From Rutpela maculata (taxonomy: Eukaryota; Arthropoda; Insecta; Coleoptera; Cerambycidae), in contig OW386291.2 of the NCBI GenBank assembly GCA_936432065.2, forward strand, positions 23,227,821 through 23,291,820: DNA of 64,000 bases, given 5' to 3'. This document shows positions 11,776-22,775 of this stretch, one piece after another. The first letter of the stretch is position 1. Each line of letters opens with the position of its first letter. The translations under genes were made by a program, and so were the position numbers. Under the pieces are notes generated by a model. It worked only from the letters and a program-made list of their open reading frames with translations. It did not search any database and was not told the origin of the DNA.

Positions 11776-13138
11776 CGCCTCGAATAGGGTAAAATAGGGT
11801 TTAAATTCTTCACTTCGTTCATAGAATCATTTCTGTTTCTAGTATATCATATAATCCAGTATAGAATTTTGGGTGAGAAATTCCAATAATTCATTTCTGA
11901 AGCAAAAATAGTTCTGTTTGCTGCACTAATAAAACATGTAGGGCAATATATAAAATAACGAAATTGAGACCGCCTCTGGCTTTACCGAAAGTGAAAGCAT
12001 TCTAGAAAATGCACAGTTGGTGTACCAATCACAATAATAGATATAAAAAAAATTCATGTCTTGTATCTTGATATTGACCCAATTGACTTAGAGAGTCAAC
12101 ATGCTCCCTTGCTTCTTGTGGTGAATATTAATCAATTATTGTGAGATGTTTTGCAACGTTTTTATTTATTGAAAGCGAAATTTCTATAATGCACTAAAAT
12201 TATATACCTATTCATTAGAAGAAAATAGATTAAAAACTATTTTAGTTCACAATAACAACTGACGAAAATGATAATTCATGTAAAAATCGCATACCCGGAA
12301 GACTTGCTTTCGGAGGCACAAATGCAAAATCGATTTTACTCACAACAGGTCTCCTTTCTATTATTTAATCCTTTTCTAAATCGTCACACTGAATTTACAA
12401 CATTTTTTTTATTATATAATATAATTTTAGTCCTTGACATATTTTTCAATTCACGTTAGTGTCAGAGGAAGATGAGATTTAAATATGCGCAAAACTACTA
12501 TCATGAAACGGGGTTACTTACCCTTGTCAAATCAATAACCAAATTAATCATCCATGGGGTATTGTTTACACACACTTAATCTATTATACACAATTTAAAA
12601 GATACTTTAGTTATTTTAAATACTATAAGTACTGTTTGTTAGAAAAACCGCAATTTTATGTACGTTGTAGACCGGACATTATAGGGCGGGCGGGGTTGTG
12701 TTTTCTCAAACAATTGACAATCACATGCGGAAGAGAGTGTAGAGTCGCGCCACCTTGTGGTGAGCTTTGAATGAGACTACTGAAACTTTCAGTTTATTGA
12801 TTTTATTCTTTAGATAACGTTTTTAATGTTATGCTGTGCATGCGTCACTTATTATCGTCGGTATAATTTGGATTTTGCGTGCCGTAAAACTATATTTTGA
12901 ACAGAACATACAGTTATTTATTGAAATGCATTGAATATAATTTTAATTGGTATTACATTGCGGAGGAAATATTTTTGGTTATTTTTCAGTAGTGTGAATA
13001 TAACATCTATTTTAAACATTAATTAATATAAAAAATGCAATAATCATTCATTGAATTAAAGCATTTAACAAGCTAAAAACGTACTCTTCGCCAATTTACT
13101 GAGCTTTTTATATATAATTGTTACACATTCTATAGGAT
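11776..13138. other. No feature recognised
   Basis: AT-rich DNA with only short, unconvincing ORFs; no repeat partner within the window was noticed apart from short simple tracts. Confidence 0.55.
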
Positions 13139-13291
13139 ACTCTTCGCAGTTTTCTTGTAAATAGTGTTAGTTTTTGGACATCCTAAATTTTGTGATACCA
13201 TCTTTGTTGTGAACAAAATTATATGAAAAAAAAATGAAAAAAAAATATCCAACGGGTGTGAGATTCGAACACGGGACCTTCGGATTGCAAC

Positions 13292-14446
13292 AACAACAAC
13301 AACAACAATAATATTTTATTTTAAGTTCAGGTACAATATATGTGCCTCACCGGATCCTAGCCCGGAGCCAGCCAGACAACCACGGCGAACATCGCCGAGG
13401 TGGGTATGAGGCTGGGTGGGGTAGGTCCGGTTCGGCTTGGAAGTAAATTCGAGGGGGGGTGCTAGAAGCTCCTGTCTGCCACGGGCAGACTTAAAAACTA
13501 GATTAAAATTTTTGATGTGTCCACATGGACCTAAAAGTAACTTAAAAATAAACACAACACTGAGAACACTAAAATCGTAGGCGAGCGCACTTCGTAATTT
13601 TGATTGTTGATACGGGAACACAACTAAACGAAAAAACCCGTTCGAACAAATGACGACCTTGTGGTCTGATCGCCGACAAGGAAGGTAGGGTGGAAATAAA
13701 ATTGTGGTTTAAAAAATTAGGATTTAGGTAAGTTTTCGGCCTAGAGGGGATTTAGAGAGACAAAAAAAGGAATGAAAATAACAAAAAGGATAAAAGAACA
13801 AAATTGTACAAACATAAATGGGGAGAAAGAGGGATTGGAAAGATGTAGGGTTGAGGAAAGATAAGAGTAAGGGTAGGAGTAAGTTATCGTAGAAGGAAGT
13901 GTGGCTAGGGGAGCTGCCGGAAGATAGGCAACGCCTGGTACGGTAGGGGGTGTCTTATATCGAAAAGTATGGCATTATGCTGTCTGATTCGGGTAATGTT
14001 GCGGGTAAGCGGGCTACCGTCCAGTTTAAACTGGTAGAATTTTTGCGAAGTTTCTTGGACGTAGTCCGCTAGTGGGGTTATGTCGTGGCAACGTTCATAG
14101 ATATTTCTCAGGGAGGTGTACCTACCAGAGTCTGAAATGAGGCGCATAAATTTGTGTTCTAATACTCTTAACTTCCGCATTGTCGTGGCCGGGATGCTGC
14201 ACCACACCGGCGCTGCGTATGTGATGGCCGGCCTGATTACCATCGTGTACAACAACTTTTTATTAGTCCTGTTGAGTCCGCTGCCCCGTGCCAGGAGCGG
14301 ATACAGACTCCTGGACATGGAGTAGACCTTGCGTATCGTCTCGTTAATGTGTGTATTAAACGTCAGTCTTTTGTCCAGGTTCACCCCCAAATACTTCACG
14401 CACCGCTTAATTGGAATTTCTCTACCCCCAATCGAAAGTGGCGTTA
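13292..14446 (-). mobile_element. 5'-truncated Jockey-like LINE
   Basis: The LINE has a 3' (TTG)n tail (+ strand CAA repeats at 13291-13311), an approximately 590-bp 3' UTR, and the C-terminal part of the RT ORF at 13905-14446. Flanking direct repeats GGATTGCAAC prove retrotransposition into the tRNA-like SINE. The 5' truncation falls inside the RT thumb region. Confidence 0.8.
13905..14446 (-). pseudogene. C-terminal fragment of LINE reverse transcriptase
   Basis: The fragment contains RCVKYLGVNLDKRLTFNTHI, KKLLYTMVIRPAITYAAPVW and LRVLEHKFMRLI. These are the conserved post-catalytic region of Jockey-clade RTs. The open frame continues upstream to 14480, but residues before LTPLSIGGREI come from the target SINE and are not part of the LINE. 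The catalytic palm is absent, so it is non-functional. Confidence 0.8.
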
Positions 14447-14794
14447 GGATTGCAACGCAAAGCTTTAGCCGCTGCGCCACCAGCTATAGCTACGAAAAGT
14501 GATTGTCTGTGATATGTCTTTTGACAATCATACATAGGTATTTCAACTCGTACTTATATGAAATATATATTAGTAAAATTCATAAACAAAAAAAATATAT
14601 ATTATGGAAATAATATTTCGCAAGATTTCCGTTTTAGTACCAGCGATAAAAATTAAGAAAATATATTTTTTTTAATTAAACAATTAATAACTTTTTTATT
14701 TACTGATCGATTTTCTTCAAAAATAGCTAACACTAATTTACTTTCTAAATTTCAATACAATCGGACTTTTCTTTCTTAAGTTATCGGGCTTACA

Positions 14795-14970
14795 AGAAAC
14801 GTGACGGACGGACGGACGGACGGACAGACGGACATTTTGAAAGTTGTTCAGAATTCGTTCACTAACAAAAAGATATGAAAATATTTTCTCTACGAGCGAT
14901 ATTTACGATTTTAGAAATGTGCCGATCAAATACAATATACTCTTCGTTTTCGCGAAGAGTATAATAATGC
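14795..14970. repeat. (GACG)n tract and short palindrome
   Basis: A tract of tandem gacg/gaca units at about 14801-14834 is followed by a palindrome 'actcttcgttttcgcgaagagt' type (14937-14960). 'atactcttcgc' also occurs at 13138, inverted relative to the right end, so an element with these termini could span 13138-14968. That is suggestive only. Confidence 0.4.
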
Positions 14971-15269
14971 AAACTATTCAAGTGCAAGAGGATCGTCGAA
15001 CGCTTTATTTTTCAGTTTAATATTTTTAATTGAATAGGAATTATACAAAGGTGGGAATGGAGGAAATGCAAAAAAGAATCGGCGGGAAGGTACTGTGAGG
15101 ACATTGAAGGAATTCCAGAATGCGCCAGAATATAGACAAGATATTATCTAAAGATTCTGAAAGCTCAGTTCATATACGCACTGAAAACAGAAAATAGAGA
15201 ATACATCACTAATTTAGTAGAATAAATATTAAGAACACATACGAAGGCGTAGAAAGGATACGTTGCTTT

Positions 15270-15485
15270 GTATTATATAACTTACACTTATAAACCTGGA
15301 ATTATACTAATTTACACTTACAAACTGAGAAATAGGCTAATTTACAATTAGCAACTGGGAATTATGCTAATTTACAGTTACCAACTAAGAATTATGCTAA
15401 TTTACAGATACCAACGGGGAATTAAGCTAATTTACACTTAGCAACTGGGAATTATACTAATTTACAGTTATAAACTCAGAATTAT
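15270..15485. repeat. 30-bp tandem array, left arm (about 7 units)
   Basis: Units of the form 'gctaatttacagttaccaac' plus a ten-base AT-rich remainder repeat every 30 bp with several mismatches per unit. The array is inverted relative to 16690-17480. Confidence 0.85.
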
Positions 15486-16689
15486 ATATACGCAGTATGG
15501 CATTCTGTAAAAGGTTGTTTCGCTTGAAACGTTGTGCATTTGCAGTTAAGTGATATAGTACTGAAATGTTGATGATGGATCATTCTTTGGATAATTTAAT
15601 CACGTTTTACTTTGCGTTGGGCCGTCAGCATTTAGAAATACTTTTCTGACTCTAAATCATAACAATTACTGACCGAACTTTAAGAAGAAAGTTGAGCAGA
15701 CTTAATTTATACATAAGAAAACATTTTTTCATTATTTCATCTGGCAAAATTTATAAAAGAAAATATTTAAGTAAACGGCCAATTTTGGATAAATATATTT
15801 AATACTTTAAAGGATAATGGAGTATTTTCTGGAACTTTCCTAGGTACATTCTTGGTGCAATTTTGTTTTTTCAGAATAACACAGGATTATCACCGTTCAC
15901 CGTCAGTGTATTAATTTCCTCTTAATTATTAATTTGGTTTCACAAGGTTCACTTGCTTATAGAATTAGATGTAGATTTTGCTGGAATTCAATCCTGTTAT
16001 AAAACTTATAAAAATCCACCATTTAGACATACTTTACATGTATTATATCAAATTACATATAAAATTGAATCTTATGTAGCATATAATTTTATACAGCCTG
16101 TGTAAAAAGTATAAAATAAATTCAGTACATCTTGAACCAGCTACTTTTCTTTTATAAAAATCTTGAACAGGTCAAATTTACTAATTATTTGCACATCTTT
16201 TCATATGAAAATTATTTTTTATTGTTCACCCAGAGCCATCAGCTAACCCAACTTGTTTTTCAAATAGCAACCTACCCCTTGTGATAGGTCAAAGGAGAGT
16301 TATTTTAATAGGCTTTAAAACAATAAAAAAAAAATCGTTTTTTTTTAATAATTTTTGAGAAGCCTACAGTACAATATGATACAATTCGTATCTATTCTAC
16401 GATTCCTATCTTTTTTTTTTTTACTTACCTACTCAATTATCCCAGTAATTATTTTTGAATGAAATCTAATTTCATTAGTTTACAAGTACTTTACAGATGT
16501 TTAGGAATATTAAATGAGTTTTTAAGGCAATCGCATGCAACCAATAGCTATTCTCCGGCCTAATGCCCCGCCGAGCGCAGAATTACGAATTAAAAGTCTC
16601 GCCGCATTAAGTGAAATATGTAACTGTGTATTGCCACGAACGTCCAAAATTTTCCTTCGACTGCAATGGACATCAACAGCTAGATGGAC

Positions 16690-17480
16690 CCTACGTAAAT
16701 TAACATAATTCCCAATTTGTAATTGTAAATTAGCATAATTCCCAGCTACTAAGTGTAAATTAGCCTAATTCCCAGTTTGTAACTGTAATTAGCATAATTC
16801 CTCGTTGGTAACTGTAAATAGCTTAATTCCCAATTGGTAACTGTAAATTAGCATAATTCCCAGTTACTAAGTGTAAATTAGCCCAATTCCCAGTTTGTAA
16901 GTGTAAATTAGCATAATTCCTAGTTGGTAACTATAAATTAGCATAATTCCCAATTGGTAACTGTAAATTAGCTTAATTCCCAATTGGTAACTGTAAATTA
17001 GCATAATTCCCAGTTACTAAGTGTAAATTAGCCCAATTCCCAGTTTGTAAGTGTAAATTAGCATAATTCCTAGTTGGTAACTATAAATTAGCATAATTCC
17101 CAATTGGTAACTGTAAATTAGCTTAATTCCCAATTGGTAACTGTAAATTAGCATAATTCCCAGTTACTAAGTGTAAATTAGCCTAATTCCCAATTGGTAA
17201 CTGTAAATTAGCATAATTCCCAGTTACTAAGTGTAAATTAGCCTAATTCCCAGTTTGCAAGTGTAAATTAGCATAATTCCTAGTTGGTAACTGTAAATTA
17301 ACTTAATTCCCAATTGATAACAGTAAATTAGCATAATTCCCAATTACTAAGTGTAAATTAGCCTAATTCTCAGTTGGTAACTGTAAATTAGCATAATTCC
17401 CAGTTGCTAAGTATAAATTAGCCTAATTCCCAGTCTGTAAGTGTAAATTAGTATAATTCCCAGTTTATAAGTGTAAATTA
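16690..17480. repeat. 30-bp tandem array, right arm (about 26 units), 150-bp higher-order repeat
   Basis: The unit 'aattcccaattggtaactgt' plus 'aaattagcat' repeats every 30 bp with almost constant phase. 16861-17010 and 17011-17160 are essentially identical 150-bp blocks of five units, showing recent unequal exchange. No spacers of unique sequence occur, so this is a minisatellite. Confidence 0.95.
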
Positions 17481-17514
17481 TGAAATAAAAAGCAACGTGG
17501 TCTTTCTATGCCTT

Positions 17515-17640
17515 CGTAAACACGATATTACCGTTTCACAATGTTTATTCAGATTTATCTGACATATGCTCCGATTTCGCGACCATTATCATAGAGCTAT
17601 AAAAACTATTCTAAAAGTGACCGCGTACATATATGTTACA
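17515..17640 (-). repeat. Penelope-like element terminal repeat, left copy
   Basis: The reverse complement shares 'tatgtcagataaatctgaat' and 'cggtcactttta' with 20697-20815, giving an inverted pair around 3 kb of nested DNA. Penelope-like elements typically have such pseudo-LTRs in direct or inverted arrangement. Confidence 0.55.
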
Positions 17641-17750
17641 ATATTATAAGATTTGAATTTACATTTTATTGCTTATTTCTAATATAATAACTACCGACTT
17701 CTAATTTTAATTTCTAAGTGTACTTAATTTTAATTTTAATATGGTGTCTA

Positions 17751-17954
17751 TTATGAGGATATTTTGGTTTGTGTATTTGTAACATCTTTCTGTTTATTTA
17801 AGGCATTTTTGATCTCTAGAATTTCAAGCATATCTAACATATTTCCTTTACTGACACTGTGTAAAAGTTTAGCATTACTATTGTTAAATAAATGATTTTG
17901 GTCTATGCCATGCTCTGCGAAACCCGTTGATTTTATGTTCTTTGAAATAAACTT
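17751..17954 (-). pseudogene. C-terminus of a Penelope-like element ORF (GIY-YIG side)
   Basis: An open minus-strand frame of 67 codons ends at TAA (17751-17753) and contains FAEHGIDQNHLF and LLHSVSKGNMLDMLEILEIK. This matches, from memory, the end of the Penelope-like RT/GIY-YIG protein, in which 'F..H....H' precedes '(K)G..(L/M)(D/N).LE.LEI'. The upstream reading frame is replaced by the LINE sequence at 17975, so only the tail remains. With the inverted terminal repeats at 17515 and 20697 this supports a decayed Penelope-like element as host of the LINE insertion. Moderate confidence. Confidence 0.55.
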
Positions 17955-17974
17955 TTATGTTCATTTACCCCTAC

Positions 17975-20150
17975 GTCTAAGTGCGCCAATATTCTTGGCT
18001 AAAGATGTCGGTCTCGGATGTCTGGGGCCGGGCAGGACTATTGTCCTTTACCCCAGTACATCGCTGTAGACCGGGGACCAGCCTCGTGCAGGGCGGGCGA
18101 ACTTACTTTCCGTCGGCCCCACTCACAAATGTGAGCGGTGCAGACGATTTCGGCCCACCTCCCTGGGTCCTGGCTCGTTGGACCTTGCTGGCTAAGGCCT
18201 CTTCTGGCGTTCTTCTGTCTTCGTTTTCTTTTCTTCGCCAGCTTGTTTCCCCCCGGGGGGTAGTCGTCTGTCTGTTGGGTGTGTTGGAAGTTTTGGCAGG
18301 AGAGACTGCCGGTACACAGGATGCCAAATGACATCCTGTCATCCGGATCATCGGTAAGGTAAGGATGAGCTATGTAGCTCGAGGAAGGGCAGACCTAAAT
18401 GCTATTGGTAGCATTTTTGGTCTGCCCGGAGCCAGGGGGACTACAGGTACTGGACGGTGTGTTGTCCGGTACCCGCAGGGTCGTGGGTGAGGTGTCGGGT
18501 ATCGTCATGTCTCTTCGGGTGGCTTCTCCGTCGACGGGGTGGTCCGGATGGCGTCACTGGGGGGTGAGGTGGGGCAGGCTTGCAAACAGGGCCCCCATCA
18601 TGGTGCACATCTGCTGCATTTGGGCCATAACAGCAGCGAGTTGTCCGGCCTCTGGGGACGTCTGTGGTGGTTGGGCAGGGTTGGTGGGCTTCCCTGCGGG
18701 TCCCTGGGCTGCCCTGGCGTAGCTAAGCCCGGGGGTCGTCCTTCTGGTGGCTGCGTTGGGAGCTGTTTGCTTCCGGGGGGCAGGTGTCTGGGCAGTCTTT
18801 TTGGGGCATCTGGGGCATCCTCGGTAACTGGCAGGGTGGGCACCCTGGCAGTTTGCACATTTGGCTGGCGTGTCCTTGGTCTTTTGACAGTCAGAGGAGC
18901 GGTGGGCCTCTCCACATTTGACACATCTCGGCTGTGCAGTGCACCTTCCTTATGCATGGCCGAAACTTTGACATCTGTGGCACTGCGATATGGTCTGCTT
19001 GGCTCGCTGTTTGTCCGTCTTGACCACAAGGTAACAGCAGCGGTTTACTGTCAGGATGTTTGCCTGGGCCGGGGGGACCAGAACCAGCATGAGGGGGATT
19101 TCTTGCTTTGTCCTCCGAGATGACATCCTCTGGACTGATATTGGTGAGAATCCTTGTCGTTCTAGGTCTGCTTTTACTTCTTCGGTGCTTACGCCAGTGG
19201 GGATGCCCCGGATTACTGCTCTCAGCATCCTCTCTTCGGGCAGGGCGTAAGTGTGATATTCACGTTGCTCCTGCTGGAACAACGTGGTCAGCTTTTTGTG
19301 GTCCTCCTTGGAAGCGGGTTCTATGGCGATGCCCTCCCTAACCACCTTGGCTTTGTTGAAGCCTATCCTAGCGTTGTGGATCCTATGGGTTACTTCCGTC
19401 CAGGATTCTATGTTTCTCAGTACGACGGGGGGCATCCGGGGGTTTTCGGGGGCCTCGACATCCATGGCCGTCGCACTGTCGTCCTGGCTGGTGGATGGTT
19501 TATCCTGGCTGGGTTTAGGCGTCTTTTTTGTTGTGGGGGGTACCTCGTCTTCACTGTCAGGGGCGTTTTTCCTTTTCAGGGCGTCTGTCGCGGGGGCCAC
19601 CATAGTGTTACAGGCTTGGAGGAGTGCCATTAGTTCTTCATGTTGTTTTTTGCCTTCTTCTCTCTGAAGCGTCGCCTGCTTGCTTTGGTTTAACATCTGT
19701 ATAGTGAGCTGCTCTAGCTCTAGCTGGAGATTCGCGATTTGGATCCGTAGCATCTTGTTTTCTTCCTCGAGTCTCGTTCTCACCGTATCTCTTTCGTCTG
19801 CTTGTGACCTCGCTGGAGTTGACGCTCTGGACGAGTCGTCCGTCTCCATATCCATGCTTCTGTCCGAGTTTTTCTTCCTCGGCATGTCGTCCTCTTGTTA
19901 CCTAAAAAAGAAAAATGGGAAAGGAATCGGGAAGGTAAAACACAAGTGTCCCCAGGCGGGGGACTTTATTTATCTTTTTATATCAGCGTCTTAATAAAGA
20001 CGACTGATATTTCTCCTCTTGCACTCTCTGTGGGGCTGCCACTTCACTAGTTCGCTTCGCACTGTCTTCAACTGCACACTGGAGGTCTGCACTCGTCGAC
20101 TGCCACTTGAACTATGTCTAAGCTCGACCACTCTGATCTATATATAGGGC
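17975..20150 (-). mobile_element. LINE with ORF1 only (Jockey/R1-like), ORF2 missing
   Basis: A GC-rich, minus-strand unit in AT-rich DNA. It has a 5' UTR of about 260 bp (19886-20150), ORF1 (18554-19885) and about 580 bp downstream with many stops and no reverse transcriptase. No poly(A) was found at the low-coordinate end (about 17975). It is either an internally deleted copy or a non-autonomous ORF1-only derivative. The composition contrast with flanking DNA is strong. Confidence 0.7.
18554..19885 (-). pseudogene. LINE ORF1 nucleic-acid-binding (gag-like) protein, one premature stop
   Basis: ATG at 19885 opens MPRKKNSDRSMDME. A coiled coil follows (RTRLEEENKMLRIQIANLQL, residues about 38-75), then a Pro/Ser linker, and a PRE-type region with RAVIRGIPTGVSTEEVKADL and GFSPISVQRM. 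CCHC knuckles come next. The first knuckle begins CHRCQSFGHA and is cut by TAA at about 18950; the same frame then continues through two more (CVKCGEAHRSSDC, CANCQGAHPASYRGC) to TGA at 18554, about 443 residues. A single nonsense change therefore separates it from an intact ORF1. In Jockey-clade LINEs ORF1p packages the RNA. Confidence 0.8.
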
Positions 20151-20159
20151 ATCGCAATC

Positions 20160-20690
20160 GTCAGAATTTATTTCGTATACTCCAGCTTTTTCTGTATCGT
20201 CAGCTATTTTCTTTATTGTTAACCAACAAGTGACCTAAGTTGTTTTATTTGAAGATATAGTGTTGATGCATAATTTGTTTAACTTATTACATATTGAATT
20301 TATATGTTTTACATAAATAATACTTGCCACTTTTTATTTTCTTTTAGTGTTATAAAAACGTGTTTCAAGAGTTTTTTTGTTTATTCTTAATTAGCTTGTT
20401 TATAAAAGACGTGTGATTATTTTTGCAATTATTTAAGGGTTGTAACTTCTTTTTCAAAGCTGACTTTATTTAACTTTAATGATAATAATCTGGGACATAA
20501 TTGTGAAACGGTGATATTTTTATCTTTCAGGACCGATTACAATTTGCATGTGTGTGTGTCAGTAAAAGTGTATTTTCTATAAATATCGATTTCTAGACCA
20601 TGAACTTTTCGCGTCAATGAAATATCTAAAAAGTTTAAAGATCGGTCTTTCTCCTTTCTTCATTTTCAAACTTTATAATCTTTCATACAT
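20160..20690. other. No gene recognised
   Basis: AT-rich sequence between the LINE 5' UTR and the Penelope-like terminal repeat; only short ORFs. Confidence 0.5.
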
Positions 20691-20696
20691 ATTTTG

Positions 20697-20815
20697 TACC
20701 CGGTCACTTTTAGGTTAGTTATTATACTTCTTTGATAATGGTTGCAAGACACCGAAACGTATGTCAGATAAATCTGAATAAAAATTGTGAAACAGTAATA
20801 CCAAGTGTTCATAAT
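20697..20815 (+). repeat. Penelope-like terminal repeat, right copy, with hammerhead-like core
   Basis: Inverted partner of 17515-17640. 'tgataatgg' (20732) and 'ccgaaacgt' (20752-20760) lie 11 bases apart, resembling the conserved CTGATGA..GAAA core of the hammerhead ribozymes known in Penelope-like pseudo-LTRs. The first core block is degenerate, so activity is doubtful. Confidence 0.45.
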
Positions 20816-20886
20816 ACCTATTCTGTTTAATATATTTCATCAAGACCCTACCACGGACTCAGTTCAATTAACACTAATTTAATACT

Positions 20887-21030
20887 GGAGGAGTGTCAAA
20901 ATACAGATCTAGAGCACCTAGAAACATCCGACAGGTATCAAAAATAGAGATAAATGAGGATAAAATAAAATGGTTTATAAGCTCATTCAAACCATCGGGA
21001 CCAGACGGCCTTTATCCAATAATAAGGTAA
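20887..21030 (+). pseudogene. LINE reverse-transcriptase fragment (N-terminal RT)
   Basis: The frame KIEINEDKIKWFISSFKPSG followed by PDGLYPIIR ends at a stop (21028). It is the '..KI..AI..FK..K(S)PGPDGI.P' signature at the start of the RT domain in Jockey/R1-type LINEs. The remainder of this LINE may be the piece at 23400-23790; the gypsy gag between them could be an insertion, with the middle of the RT lost. Confidence 0.6.
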
Positions 21031-21125
21031 AAAGAACAGACCTTCCATTCTACAGGCTGTGGAATGGAAGAAGCAGCTTGATACTAGGATATATAGTTAA
21101 ATTTATTTTATTTTAACATAATCTT

Positions 21126-22760
21126 ATGCCCATAGAAACAAGAAGCATGGCAGCAGAAAAACAAATACAGGACCTGCTTGCGGAGTTTACGAGGATGATG
21201 GCGCAGCAACGAGAAGAAAAAGAAGAGCAAGAAAGAAGACGTCAAGAGGAGGAAAAACGGCGTCAAGAAGAAAGAGACGAACAAAAAAAGCGACGTCAAG
21301 AAGAAAAAGAAGAGCAATTAAGAAAGAAGACGTCAAGAGGAAAAAGAAAAGCAAGAAAGAAGACGACAAGAGGAAAGAGACTAATTGAAGAAAATTATGG
21401 AAGACCTGGAAATAAGACGCCAAGAAGAGAAAGAACAACAAGAAAGACGACGTCAAGAGGGGAAAGGCGAACAAGAAAGACGACGTGAAGAAGAAAAAGC
21501 CGAACTGAGAAAAATGATGGAAGACCTGAAAATACGACAGCAAGAGGAGAAAGAAGAACAAGAAAGACAACGTCAAGAGGAGAAAAGGGAACAAGAAAAG
21601 CGACGTCAAGAAGAAAAAGAGGAACAAAAAAGGCACCAAGAAGAATTAAGGAAAATTCTCAATGAACAAATGAAAATACAGCAGGACGCTATCGTTTCCG
21701 CCAACGAAGAATTAAAGAGTGAAGTCAAAAAGGAAATAAACAAAGTCGAAGATAAAGTAGGTGAAGTCAAGACTGAAGTCAGTCAAGTAAAAGGAAAAGT
21801 AAATCAGTTTGAAGAAAAGATGAGTGAGTTTGAAGGAGAAATGGAGAGACTTAAACGACAACTGAGAGAGAAAGGAGGCCAGCTAGTAACATCATCAGGT
21901 CCTTGGTTAAAACCTCCCTCCTTCGACGGCCAAAGCTCATGGAAGACCTATAAAAGACAATTCGAAGCAGCTGCGTCTGTGAATAACTGGGATAATGAAG
22001 AAAAGGCCATGGTATTAGTTCTAGCGCTAAGGGGCCAAGCTTCAGAGTTACTCCAGACCATACCAGTTGAGAAACAAAGGGACTTCAAAGTCTTGGACGC
22101 TGCATTAGATTTAAGATATGGCGACCACATACCTTGCCCAAGTATACCAGGCTCGGCTAAAATCACGGACACAAAAAGCTGGGGACAGTTTACAAGAATT
22201 CGAAGCTGCGATAGAGAGACTGGCACACTTGGCGTATCCGAGTGTACCTAGAGAATTTCAGGAAAAATTAGCCGTGGGGGCCTTTTTAGATGGCATAAGG
22301 GACGAAGAGGTCAGGCGAGTTCTGAGGCTGACGAGACACCAAAGTAGTAGCGAAGGTCGAGAGTGCGAGCCGTGACTCTTGAAGAATCGCAACCAGAAAC
22401 GAACCATGTTGACTGAGATGCAGAAAATGTTCAGCAAATTATTTGATAAATTGGATGGCCTCGGAAAGCAGAAAAAACAGCAAAATAAAGGAAAGCCGAG
22501 TGGTGGTATTAAATGTTACAACTGCGGCAAGGTAGGACATATGAAACGAGACTGTCGACAGCAGAACTCGGAGAGTCGAGTAAATGCTGTGAATGTTGAA
22601 GAGAAGCAGGAAAACTGCGCCAGGGGGGCTGTGCTGGCTAGGGAATGCGGTGCCCCTAGAGAAATAAAGATTTAGCAGCTTCGAAGGATTGCAAACAGTC
22701 TGTTGTTCCAAGGATATGTGAATGGAAGAAAATGTAATTGCACAGACCCTGTCCACAGGT
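21126..22760 (+). pseudogene. Ty3/gypsy-type LTR-retrotransposon gag, frameshifted
   Basis: It starts MPIETRSMAAEKQIQDLLAE (21126). A very long Glu/Arg/Gln/Lys coiled coil of repeating RRQEEKEEQE units follows, to about 21660, then a heptad-rich segment. The capsid region comes next: LKPPSFDGQSSWKTYKRQFE, MVLVLALRGQASELLQTI and FEAAIERLAHLAYPSVP. A CCHC knuckle CYNCGKVGHMKRDC sits at 22513-22555. Frames change near 21335, 22120 and 22376, so it is not translatable. The protease start (NSLLFQGYVNGRKCN, about 22690-22735) is visible but breaks before the catalytic DTG. No LTR or RT was found here. Gag would form the particle core. Confidence 0.8.
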
Positions 22761-22775
22761 CTACAAAAACAAATT

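Larger units (their letters stand above)
13245..14482 (-). mobile_element. tRNA-derived SINE head, split by a LINE
   Basis: Removing the LINE at 13292-14446 joins minus-strand GGTGGCGCAGCGGCTAAAGC (14462-14481, a good pol III A box) to 'gtgttcgaatctcac' (about 13257-13272, B box). The two are spaced as in a tRNA. The junction carries the 10-bp target duplication GGATTGCAAC at 13282-13291 and 14447-14456. The body after the B box runs into A/T tracts. It is a SINE-type head rather than a tRNA gene, because no acceptor-stem pairing is evident. Confidence 0.7.
15210..17510. mobile_element. Foldback element with arms built of 30-bp tandem repeats
   Basis: The outer ends mirror each other: left 'tacgaaggcgtagaaagga' then 'acgttgcttt', right 'aaagcaacgtggtctttcta' then 'tgccttcgta'. 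Next to each end lies a tandem array of a 30-bp unit, in opposite orientation (15270-15485 and 16690-17480). The 1.2-kb centre has no convincing ORF. It includes a block at 16534-16640 that recurs inverted at 28610-28680. The architecture matches Drosophila FB-type foldback transposons, which also have arms of short tandem repeats. Confidence 0.75.

Noticed and set aside
14462..14481. tRNA gene
   Set aside because: Only A- and B-box-like regions exist, separated by a LINE, with no paired acceptor stem; SINE promoter instead.
16690..17480. CRISPR-like regular 30-bp repeats
   Set aside because: Repeats are directly adjacent with no unique spacers and lie in insect-type DNA; it is a minisatellite arm of a foldback.
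18598..19633. Several overlapping ORFs on both strands over the LINE
   Set aside because: They are other-frame shadows of the GC-rich ORF1; the coiled coil and CCHC knuckles fix the true frame on the minus strand.
21187..21639. Long hydrophobic minus-strand ORF (Phe/Leu/Ser-rich)
   Set aside because: It is the antisense of the GAA/AGA-rich coiled-coil coding repeat of the gag; no real membrane protein.
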